Positions 1-5,307 of a stretch of 5,307 nucleotides of DNA are shown here, piece after piece. Source of the DNA: Gammaproteobacteria bacterium (GTDB lineage: Bacteria > Pseudomonadota > Gammaproteobacteria > Pseudomonadales > Pseudohongiellaceae); assembly GCA_002694855.1 (NCBI GenBank), contig NZNL01000016.1:51887-57193 (forward strand). Direction: 5' to 3'. Both the position numbers and the translations under genes were made by a program. How positions within the stretch are numbered: position 1 is the stretch's first letter; every line of letters starts with the position of its first letter. The notes under the pieces are model-generated. The model was not told the origin of the DNA, searched no databases, and saw only the letters and a list, made by a program, of their open reading frames with translations.

Positions 1-1593
1 CTAATTATCATTGCTTTATTCTTCTTCTTTATGCGCCAAATGCAAGGGGGCGGTCCTGGAGGCAGGGGCGGTCCGATGTCTTTCGGAAAGAGCAAAGCTA
101 AACTTTTGGGTGAAGACCAGATAAAGGTGACTTTTGCCGATGTAGCAGGTGTCGATGAGGCCAAGGAAGACGTCCAAGAACTCGTGGAATTTCTGAGTGA
201 ACCAGATAAGTTTCAGAGGCTAGGAGGGCGGATTCCCCGCGGTATCCTGATGGTGGGACAACCCGGTACTGGCAAGACCCTTTTGGCAAAAGCCATCGCG
301 GGTGAGGCAAAAGTGCCGTTCTTTTCCATTTCCGGTTCCGATTTTGTAGAGATGTTTGTCGGTGTTGGAGCTTCCCGCGTGCGAGATATGTTTGACCAAG
401 CCAAGAAACAAGCTCCTTGCATTGTTTTCATCGACGAGATCGATGCAGTGGGTCGTCACCGCGGAGCCGGTTTGGGGGGAGGCCATGATGAACGTGAACA
501 GACCCTTAACCAGTTGCTAGTGGAGATGGACGGCTTTGAAGCAAATGACGGCGTCATTGTGGTGGCTGCTACCAATCGACCTGATGTGTTGGATCCTGCC
601 CTGCTCAGACCTGGGCGATTTGACCGCCAGGTTGTTGTGAGCCTGCCGGATATTCGCGGCCGTGAGCAAATATTGAAAGTCCACATGCGTAAAGTACCGA
701 TCGATGACCGAGTCAAGGCAAGCGTTATCGCCCGTGGCACACCAGGATTCTCGGGAGCTGATTTGGCTAACTTGGTTAATGAGGCCGCGCTGTTCGCCGC
801 GCGGTCTGGCGGGCGTCTGGTAACCATGGAAGAGTTTGAAAAGGCTAAGGACAAGATCATGATGGGTGCCGAACGCAAGTCAATGGTGATGTCCGAGAAA
901 GAGCGTTTGAACACGGCCTACCATGAATCGGGGCATGCAATCGTTGGGCGTCTGATGCCAGATCACGATCCAGTTTACAAAGTCAGCATAATTCCGCGCG
1001 GCCGCGCATTGGGCGTCACTATGTTTCTGCCAGAGGAAGATCGTTACAGCTACAGCAGGCAGCATATCCTCAGCCAAATATGTTCACTTTACGGGGGACG
1101 TATAGCTGAAGAGATGACCTTGGGCAAAGAAGGTGTAACAACTGGAGCCTCTAATGATATCCAGCGGGCCACAGAAATAGCTCGCAACATGGTTACCAAG
1201 TGGGGCCTGTCGGAAAAACTGGGCCCAGTGCTTTATTCTGAAGATGAGGGAGAGGTATTCCTTGGCAGATCTGCGGCTTCTCAACCCAAATCTGTTTCGA
1301 ACGACACAGCTAAGATAATTGATAGCGAAGTGCGCAAAATCGTCGATGAATGCTATACAAGAGCGCGCGAAATATTGGATAACAACCAAAATCTGATGGA
1401 ATTGATGAAAGATGCCTTGATGGAATATGAAACTATCGATTCCGAACAAATCGACGATATTATGGACGGCAAAAAGCCACGGCCCCCGGCTGACTGGTCC
1501 GATTCGGACAACGATGATTCTGGAGTCAGTAAAGTTGAGAAGGGGAAAGTCGGTGACTCTCGCAAAATTGGTGGCCCAGCCAGCGAACACTAG
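1..1593 (+). CDS. ftsH: ATP-dependent zinc metalloprotease FtsH, 5'-truncated by the window edge
   Basis: This is the membrane-anchored AAA+ protease that extracts and degrades misassembled membrane proteins and some short-lived cytosolic ones; it works as a hexamer on the cytoplasmic face. The frame is open from base 1, so the Met at 31 is internal. About 110 N-terminal residues are missing (first membrane helix and periplasmic domain). Counting from the first visible codon, residues 1-10 are the end of the second membrane helix, followed by the MRQMQGGG linker. Walker A is GQPGTGKT (86-93), the pore loop is MFVGVGA (from about 118), Walker B is IVFIDEID (141-148), and the second region of homology has arginine fingers R203 and R206 in LLRPGRFDR. 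The protease site is HESGH (308-312), with the third zinc ligand probably D386 in TGASND. The C-terminus is a helical region plus an acidic, charged tail. Q in Walker A replaces the usual P. The frame is intact to TAG at 1591. Family assignment is certain. Confidence 0.98.
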   Translation, partial: LIIIALFFFFMRQMQGGGPGGRGGPMSFGKSKAKLLGEDQIKVTFADVAGVDEAKEDVQELVEFLSEPDKFQRLGGRIPRGILMVGQPGTGKTLLAKAIAGEAKVPFFSISGSDFVEMFVGVGASRVRDMFDQAKKQAPCIVFIDEIDAVGRHRGAGLGGGHDEREQTLNQLLVEMDGFEANDGVIVVAATNRPDVLDPALLRPGRFDRQVVVSLPDIRGREQILKVHMRKVPIDDRVKASVIARGTPGFSGADLANLVNEAALFAARSGGRLVTMEEFEKAKDKIMMGAERKSMVMSEKERLNTAYHESGHAIVGRLMPDHDPVYKVSIIPRGRALGVTMFLPEEDRYSYSRQHILSQICSLYGGRIAEEMTLGKEGVTTGASNDIQRATEIARNMVTKWGLSEKLGPVLYSEDEGEVFLGRSAASQPKSVSNDTAKIIDSEVRKIVDECYTRAREILDNNQNLMELMKDALMEYETIDSEQIDDIMDGKKPRPPADWSDSDNDDSGVSKVEKGKVGDSRKIGGPASEH

Positions 1594-1616
1594 TTGACTC
1601 TGCAGCGTTAATTCTT

Positions 1617-1634
1617 TCAGGCACCTGACCGTTG
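1617..1634 (+). promoter_or_regulatory. Weak translation start region of folP (TTG start, poor Shine-Dalgarno, small dyad)
   Basis: The only Shine-Dalgarno-like bases before the TTG at 1632 are CAGG/AGG ending at 1621, about 10 bases upstream. They fall within a short imperfect dyad, TCAGGCACCTGA (1617-1628), able to form a 4 to 5 bp stem with a very small loop. A rare start codon plus a weak site suggests low translation or dependence on ribosomes finishing ftsH. That role is inference; the dyad is short and may be chance. Confidence 0.4.
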
Positions 1635-2492
1635 AGCGCTATCCTGACAGCTGGAAATAGGCACATCGATCTCTCAATTCCAGTATGCATGGGAATAATC
1701 AATGTAACTCCCGATTCGTTTTCTGATGGTGGGCAATTGCGTCAGGCAGGCGCAAATCTATTCAAGGTCGATGTCGACAAAACGCTACGCCGGACAAAAC
1801 AGATGGTGGCAGATGGGGCTGTATTCATCGACGTGGGTGGCGAATCAACAAGACCCGGGGCCCAGCAAATTACTGCCGATGAGGAACTGGAGCGCGTCAT
1901 TCCTGTGGTTGAAGCAATTACCAGAAACTTTGATATCTGTGTTTCTGTGGATAGCAGTAAGGCTATAGTTATCGAAGAAGCCATAAATGCGGGAGCTGAA
2001 GTAGTTAATGACATTAGGGCTTTGCAAAACAAGGCCGTGCTTCAGAAGGTCGTAAACTCTAATGTTGCTATTTGCCTCATGCACATGCGGGGGCACCCCC
2101 AGACTATGCAGAACAATTGTAACTATGATGATGTTATAGCCGAAGTGTTGGACTTCCTGAAGACTCGAGTACTTATATGTGAGCGTAACGGAATTGTCAG
2201 AGAACGATTGTTAGTTGACCCTGGGTTCGGGTTTGGAAAAACTCTTAAACAAAACTATCAACTGTTAAAATACCTTCCCAATTTTGAAGTGATGAAATTA
2301 CCCGTGCTCATAGGCGTCTCTCGGAAATCTATGATCGGTGACGTGGTGGGCAAGGTATCCGATCAGCGACTAGCGGGTTCGATTGCCGCAACAACTTATG
2401 CCCTACTGGGCGGCGCCAACATTATTCGTACTCACGATGTAGCTGCCACGGTCGATGCAATTAGAGTACACTCTGCGTATCTCGATGCTTGA
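1632..2492 (+). CDS. folP: Dihydropteroate synthase
   Basis: Cytosolic enzyme joining 6-hydroxymethyl-7,8-dihydropterin diphosphate to p-aminobenzoate to make dihydropteroate in folate synthesis; it is the sulfonamide target. The 286 residues compare with 282 in E. coli and form a single TIM barrel. Visible motifs in order: [15 protein letters not shown] (20-34), [11 protein letters not shown] (67-77), VSVDSSK (104-110), VNDIRAL (125-131), CLMHMRGHP (148-156), DPGFGFGK (196-203), SRKSMIG (230-236) and IIRTHDV (264-270). Likely ligand residues T73, R74, D107, N126, D196, K232, R266 and H268 are all present. F30 and P75, at positions where chromosomal sulfonamide-resistance changes are known, are wild type. 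The start is TTG: an in-frame TGA at 1626 rules out anything further upstream, and the next ATG (1689) would delete the first strand. The loop after SFSDGG is about nine residues longer than in E. coli. It lies 38 bases after ftsH and is probably co-transcribed with it. Confidence 0.97.
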   Translation: MSAILTAGNRHIDLSIPVCMGIINVTPDSFSDGGQLRQAGANLFKVDVDKTLRRTKQMVADGAVFIDVGGESTRPGAQQITADEELERVIPVVEAITRNFDICVSVDSSKAIVIEEAINAGAEVVNDIRALQNKAVLQKVVNSNVAICLMHMRGHPQTMQNNCNYDDVIAEVLDFLKTRVLICERNGIVRERLLVDPGFGFGKTLKQNYQLLKYLPNFEVMKLPVLIGVSRKSMIGDVVGKVSDQRLAGSIAATTYALLGGANIIRTHDVAATVDAIRVHSAYLDA

Positions 2493-2506
2493 TCAGCGAT
2501 GCAGTC

Positions 2507-3868
2507 ATGCCAATCAATAAAAAATATTTCGGTACCGATGGTATCAGGGGTGCTGTAGGAAAGGCGCCTATCACGCCAGATTTCATGCTGAAGCTCGGGT
2601 GGTCCGCGGGTCGCGTGTTTGCTAGCAAAGGTAACGGGCGCAATAAAATCCTTATTGGCAAAGACACGCGCATATCAGGTTATATGTTCGAGGCTGCATT
2701 GGAGGCCGGTGTCACCGCAGCTGGCGTTGATATCATTCTCACCGGCCCGATGCCGACGCCTGCTATTGCCTACCTGACTCGTACACTGCGCGCCCAGGCT
2801 GGCATCGTAATTAGCGCTTCCCACAACTCTTTCGCGGACAATGGCATAAAGTTTTTTTCAAGCAACGGCACTAAACTTCCAGACGAGGTGGAATTAGCCA
2901 TTGAAAAGCAGTTAAAGAAAAATGTGTCAACTGTCCCCTCTGAGTTGATAGGGAAAGCATCTCGCGTTACCGATGCTGCTGGGCGATATATAGAATTCTG
3001 TAAAAGCACTGTTGGGTCCAGCCTTAAGTTCAATGGGCTAAAGATTGTTGTCGATTGCGCCCATGGTTCCACCTACCATATTGCGCCAGCAGTATTTGAA
3101 GAACTTGGTGCAAAGGTAAAAGCTATAGGCGTCTCGCCCGATGGGCTAAACATCAATAAAAATAGCGGTTCGACCTCACCAGGGTTGCTGGCTCAAACCG
3201 TCAAGTCTGAGCAGGCAGATCTGGGTATCGCTTTTGACGGTGATGGGGACCGAGTGGTTATGGTGGATCATCTCGGGAATATCGTCGATGGTGACGAAAT
3301 TCTATATGTGATCGCGCGTGATCGACAGCGACAGAATATTGAATTCGGTGGAGTGGTTGGTACAGCGATGAGCAATCTTGGGCTTGAACTCGCACTTGAA
3401 GATCTGAACATTCCATTTATGCGCGCTCGCGTAGGTGATCGTTACGTAATGCAAAAACTACTGGAAGAAGGATGGAAGCTTGGTGGGGAGTCGTCAGGAC
3501 ACATAATTTGCCTAGATATCACCACCACCGGTGATGGTATCGTCTCGTCACTACAAGCACTTGCCTCTGTGGTGAATTGCAATCAACCCTTGGCTGATCT
3601 GAAAAACAAGATGAGCAAGTTGCCGCAGTCAATGGTCAACGTGAGGGTTACTGATGATTCCGTTGATGTTGTAAGCAATAAGAATGTGCGGTCCGCTGTA
3701 TTGGATATTGAATCAAAGCTTGGTAAAAACGGTCGCGTATTACTAAGACTTTCCGGTACCGAACCGGTATTGCGGGTAATGGTCGAAGGGGAAGATCTGG
3801 AAATTGTAGAATGCTTAGCGCAGGAACTTTCGGAGCTAGTAGCGATGGAAGTTGGCAACCCCGTTTGA
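2507..3868 (+). CDS. glmM: Phosphoglucosamine mutase
   Basis: Converts glucosamine-6-phosphate to glucosamine-1-phosphate in the cytosol, a step toward UDP-GlcNAc for peptidoglycan and LPS. With the ATG at 2507 it has 453 residues (E. coli: 445) and begins [15 protein letters not shown], matching the family N-terminus. A TTG at 2489, overlapping the folP stop, would add six residues but has no better binding site, so I prefer the ATG, 14 bases after folP. Four domains of the alpha-D-phosphohexomutase fold are covered: the phosphoserine loop ISASHNS with catalytic S105, the metal loop DGDGD (D244, D246, D248), the sugar loop GESSGH (327-332) and the phosphate-binding loop RLSGTEP (414-420). 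Three of these loops differ from the usual ASHNP, GENSGH/GEQSGH and RKSGTEP, but catalytic Ser and metal Asp residues are retained. KVGDRYV-like RVGDRYV and TTTGDG are the family pattern for GlmM rather than other hexose mutases. Ends with TGA at 3866. Confidence 0.96.
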   Translation: MPINKKYFGTDGIRGAVGKAPITPDFMLKLGWSAGRVFASKGNGRNKILIGKDTRISGYMFEAALEAGVTAAGVDIILTGPMPTPAIAYLTRTLRAQAGIVISASHNSFADNGIKFFSSNGTKLPDEVELAIEKQLKKNVSTVPSELIGKASRVTDAAGRYIEFCKSTVGSSLKFNGLKIVVDCAHGSTYHIAPAVFEELGAKVKAIGVSPDGLNINKNSGSTSPGLLAQTVKSEQADLGIAFDGDGDRVVMVDHLGNIVDGDEILYVIARDRQRQNIEFGGVVGTAMSNLGLELALEDLNIPFMRARVGDRYVMQKLLEEGWKLGGESSGHIICLDITTTGDGIVSSLQALASVVNCNQPLADLKNKMSKLPQSMVNVRVTDDSVDVVSNKNVRSAVLDIESKLGKNGRVLLRLSGTEPVLRVMVEGEDLEIVECLAQELSELVAMEVGNPV

Positions 3869-3902
3869 TCTTGGTTCCCCGGATAGGATATCTTTTGAAA
3901 TA

Positions 3903-3931
3903 TTGCAACCCCCTCACATCTTAGTTAGTAT
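3903..3931 (+). promoter_or_regulatory. Candidate sigma-70 promoter upstream of tpiA
   Basis: In the 110-base gap between glmM and tpiA, TTGCAA (3903-3908) and TAGTAT (3926-3931) are spaced 17 bases apart. Each matches the -35 and -10 consensus at four of six positions, and transcription would start near 3938, about 40 bases before the tpiA ATG. No clear hairpin-plus-T-run terminator was seen in the gap, so read-through from glmM is also possible. Matches of this quality occur by chance, so this is only a candidate. Confidence 0.35.
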
Positions 3932-3964
3932 TGGCGCCCGTTTTTGGTGGTCTCGAGATAGTTT

Positions 3965-3968
3965 AAGG
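3965..3968 (+). promoter_or_regulatory. Ribosome binding site of tpiA
   Basis: AAGG lies 10 bases before the ATG at 3979 in an A-rich leader. It is clearer than the sites before folP and glmM and supports this start, together with the family N-terminus MRRKLVVGNWKM. Confidence 0.6.
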
Positions 3969-3978
3969 TAGAAAAACC

Positions 3979-4734
3979 ATGCGTCGCAAGCTTGTAGTTG
4001 GCAATTGGAAGATGCATGGCAATAGGGCTCAAGTAACTGAGCTTTTGCAGGAATTAATTTCTAGTGCTACACAAATTTCCCAAGGAGTCGATGTAGGAGT
4101 CTGCCCGAGTTTTGTCCATTTAGGGCTCGTTAAGGATCAGCTAGCGGGAAGCAAACTCATACTCGGTGCGCAAGACCTGAATGAGCAACCAGAAAGCGCT
4201 GTTACTGGCGAAGTTGCCGGATCAATGCTGTTCGATTTAGGAGTCAGGTACGTGATTGTTGGTCATTCTGAGCGACGAGAAAAGCTAAAGGAATCTGATG
4301 ATCTAATCGCTGATAAACTTGTGTCTGCTCAGGTTAACGGATTGACTCCCATACTTTGTATTGGTGAGTCACTGGAGCAGAGACAAGGAGGTGTTACAGA
4401 AGAAACCGTTGTCGGGCAGTTGAATGTTGCGGTTGATAAAGTGGGCATCCGGGCCTTTAATGATGTGATTATTGCTTACGAGCCAGTATGGGCTATAGGT
4501 ACGGGTCACACAGCTACACCTGAACAGGCGCAGGAGGTCCACCGGCTTCTGCGTGATCATCTGGCCGAGTTGAGTGCCGCAGTAGCTGAAGCAGTTCGGA
4601 TAATATATGGTGGTAGCGTAAAGGCTGATAATGCCAAAGAACTTTTTAGATCAGCGGATATTGATGGGGGGCTAGTGGGTGCTGCTTCGTTAAAGGCGGA
4701 AGAATTTATATCCATTTGTAAAAGTGCGGGTTAA
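3979..4734 (+). CDS. tpiA: Triosephosphate isomerase
   Basis: Interconverts dihydroxyacetone phosphate and glyceraldehyde-3-phosphate in glycolysis and gluconeogenesis; a cytosolic homodimer with a TIM-barrel fold. The 251 residues are the usual bacterial length. Active-site residues are all visible: N9 and K11 in GNWKMHG, H96 in VIVGHSERR, and catalytic E168 in AYEPVWAIGTG, which leads into the mobile loop 6 (about 169-176). The phosphate-binding loop YGGS (210-213) and the GGLVGAASL segment (230-238) complete the site. The start is supported by an AAGG ribosome binding site and by alignment with the known N-terminus. It sits between glmM and secG, as in Pseudomonas. The enzyme has no functional link to SecG; secG begins only 5 bases after the TAA, suggesting one transcript and probably translational coupling. 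No anomaly seen. Confidence 0.98.
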   Translation: MRRKLVVGNWKMHGNRAQVTELLQELISSATQISQGVDVGVCPSFVHLGLVKDQLAGSKLILGAQDLNEQPESAVTGEVAGSMLFDLGVRYVIVGHSERREKLKESDDLIADKLVSAQVNGLTPILCIGESLEQRQGGVTEETVVGQLNVAVDKVGIRAFNDVIIAYEPVWAIGTGHTATPEQAQEVHRLLRDHLAELSAAVAEAVRIIYGGSVKADNAKELFRSADIDGGLVGAASLKAEEFISICKSAG

Positions 4735-4739
4735 GAATC

Positions 4740-5123
4740 ATGCAAACCTTGATCGTAGTAATACATGTTATCGTAGCAATCGTAATTGTTGGTTTAGTGC
4801 TCCTTCAGCAGGGTAAAGGTGCAGATGCAGGAGCGTCGTTTGGAGCTGGTGCGTCCCAGACTGTTTTTGGAGCATCCGGAAGTGGAAATTTCCTAGTTAA
4901 GGCAACTACTTTTGCGGCAACGATTTTTTTCATTACTAGCCTATCACTGGCGATATTTGCCCGCAATGAACGGAGTATTGACAACAATGTTGGCCTGCCT
5001 GTGCTGAACCAGGAGATTTTGGAAGAAAATACTAGTGGTCAATCAGATGTACCGAGACTCGAAGATGAAGCCGAACAAACTTCCAGTCAGAACGAAGTTC
5101 CCGCTCTTCCAGACAATGATTAG
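4740..5123 (+). CDS. secG: Protein-export membrane protein SecG
   Basis: Small subunit of the SecYEG translocon in the inner membrane; it stimulates SecA-driven protein export. The 127 residues (E. coli: 110) show two hydrophobic helices, about 3-22 and 54-74. They flank the conserved cytoplasmic loop LLQQGKGADAGASFGAGAS (21-39) and the FGASGSGNFL segment (43-52). The C-terminal tail from about 77 is hydrophilic and strongly acidic (13 Asp/Glu against 2 Arg) and is not conserved. It contains two similar short pieces, SDVPRLEDE and NEVPALPDN. The ATG at 4740 lies 5 bases after the tpiA stop, with only a weak binding site, so coupling to tpiA translation is likely. The stop codon at 5121 is followed at once by the tRNA-Leu gene, as in Pseudomonas. 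Confidence 0.97.
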   Translation: MQTLIVVIHVIVAIVIVGLVLLQQGKGADAGASFGAGASQTVFGASGSGNFLVKATTFAATIFFITSLSLAIFARNERSIDNNVGLPVLNQEILEENTSGQSDVPRLEDEAEQTSSQNEVPALPDND

Positions 5124-5127
5124 GAGG
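5122..5127 (+). promoter_or_regulatory. Perfect Shine-Dalgarno-like AGGAGG overlapping the secG stop
   Basis: AGGAGG begins at the second base of the secG TAG stop codon. Six bases after it, a TTG (5134-5136) opens a seven-codon frame, MPKWWNW, ending in TAG at 5155 inside the tRNA-Leu gene. What follows is a tRNA, not a protein gene, so it may be a chance match or a ribosome-docking site at the end of secG. The sequence is certain; a function is not shown. Confidence 0.3.
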
Positions 5128-5135
5128 AATTAATT

Positions 5136-5221
5136 GCCGAAGTGGTGGAATTGGTAGACACGCTATCTTGAGGGGGTAGTGACCTACGGTCGTGCCGGTT
5201 CAAGTCCGGCCTTCGGCACCA
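5136..5221 (+). tRNA. tRNA-Leu (anticodon GAG)
   Basis: An 86-base class II tRNA that decodes CUC and CUU leucine codons. The acceptor stem GCCGAAG (5136-5142) pairs perfectly with CTTCGGC (5211-5217), followed by A73 and an encoded CCA (5219-5221). The D stem is GTG/CAC. The anticodon stem CTATC/GGTAG (5163-5167, 5175-5179) has one T-G wobble and encloses the loop TTGAGGG, with GAG at 5170-5172. A long variable arm (GACC/GGTC stem with TAC loop, about 5181-5191) marks it as a leucine-type tRNA. The T stem GCCGG/CCGGC (5194-5198, 5206-5210) encloses TTCAAGT. It closely resembles E. coli leuU, which also lies next to secG. Its 5' end is only 12 bases after the secG stop, so it is probably cut from the secG transcript by RNase P. 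Confidence 0.97.
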
Positions 5222-5307
5222 AATTCTAGTTTATATTAAGTCTTTCTCTTAGCACAAACCCATCGGTATTAATAACGCTAGCCGGGTATACCGAAATTGC
5301 ATAATTT
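5222..5307. other. AT-rich flank downstream of tRNA-Leu, no gene seen
   Basis: No open reading frame with a family match, no second tRNA and no convincing terminator (hairpin plus T run) is visible. TATATT (5232-5237) resembles a -10 box but has no matching -35 at a proper distance. By synteny the leader of rimP-nusA-infB would be expected just beyond the window, but none of it can be identified here. Confidence 0.6.
5263..5294. repeat. Inverted repeat TCGGTAT / ATACCGA
   Basis: A perfect 7-base inverted repeat (5263-5269 and 5288-5294) has an 18-base spacer that itself contains the palindrome GCTAGC (5277-5282). It is not followed by a T run, so it does not look like an intrinsic terminator. 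It could be an operator or leader structure upstream of the next operon, or chance. Confidence 0.35.

Noticed and set aside
456..914. Open frame of 152 codons on the - strand opposite the FtsH AAA domain
   Set aside because: A Ser/Arg/Pro-rich composition typical of an antisense shadow of a coding frame; no recognisable domain.
1084..1590. Open frame of 168 codons on the - strand opposite ftsH
   Set aside because: It lies entirely antisense to a well-conserved ftsH frame, its translation resembles no family I know, and no start signal stands out.
1594..1599. TTGACT resembling a -35 box just after the ftsH stop
   Set aside because: No -10-like hexamer lies 16 to 18 bases downstream.
1726..1968. 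Open frame of 80 codons on the + strand inside folP in another frame
   Set aside because: Fully within the conserved folP frame, and its translation looks like an out-of-frame shadow.
2089..2100. GGGGGCACCCCC dyad inside folP
   Set aside because: It encodes part of the conserved CLMHMRGHP motif and has a two-base loop and no T run, so coding constraint explains it better than a terminator.
2489..2506. TTG start for glmM overlapping the folP stop codon
   Set aside because: It would add six residues absent from the E. coli GlmM N-terminus and has no better ribosome binding site than the ATG at 2507. It cannot be fully excluded.
2852..2858. Run of seven T in glmM (another at 4924-4930 in secG), possible frameshift site
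   Set aside because: Both frames continue intact with conserved sequence on either side, and there is no alternative product in the shifted frame that I recognise.
5121..5171. Read-through extension of SecG into the tRNA gene
   Set aside because: The frame stays open only to a TGA at 5169 and would translate the tRNA itself; SecG is already complete at 127 residues.

Overview
The window holds a conserved bacterial housekeeping cluster, all on the + strand: ftsH (5' end cut off), folP, glmM, tpiA, secG and a tRNA-Leu(GAG) gene. This gene order, normally followed by rimP-nusA-infB, is the one known from Pseudomonas and related Gammaproteobacteria. The proteins also resemble that group, for example the FtsH stretch around the zinc site and the SecG loop. 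I infer a gammaproteobacterium of the Pseudomonadales/Cellvibrionales type with intermediate GC content, possibly marine or uncultured. The genus cannot be fixed from sequence reading alone.

Layout. Bases 1-1593 encode the last 530 residues of the membrane AAA+ protease FtsH, starting inside its second transmembrane helix. After 38 bases comes folP (dihydropteroate synthase, 1632-2492), which starts with TTG. After 14 bases comes glmM (phosphoglucosamine mutase, 2507-3868). A 110-base gap (3869-3978) carries a candidate promoter and a good ribosome binding site for tpiA (triosephosphate isomerase, 3979-4734). secG (4740-5123) follows after 5 bases. The tRNA-Leu gene (5136-5221) starts 12 bases after the secG stop. 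The last 86 bases hold no recognisable gene, only a small dyad. All reading frames are intact and no mobile element, CRISPR array or foreign insertion is visible.

How the genes relate. They serve different core processes: membrane protein quality control (FtsH), folate synthesis (FolP), the UDP-GlcNAc precursor pathway for peptidoglycan and LPS (GlmM), glycolysis/gluconeogenesis (TpiA), protein export (SecG) and decoding of CUY leucine codons (tRNA). Tight spacing within ftsH-folP-glmM and within tpiA-secG-tRNA suggests two co-transcribed blocks, perhaps with read-through between them. FtsH and SecG act at the same membrane, and FtsH is known to degrade unassembled SecY.

I found no undescribed system. 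The points most worth a second look are departures from family consensus in three active-site loops of GlmM, above all ASHNS in place of ASHNP. Others are a Q in the FtsH Walker A loop, the weak TTG start of folP, and a perfect AGGAGG lying between secG and the tRNA.
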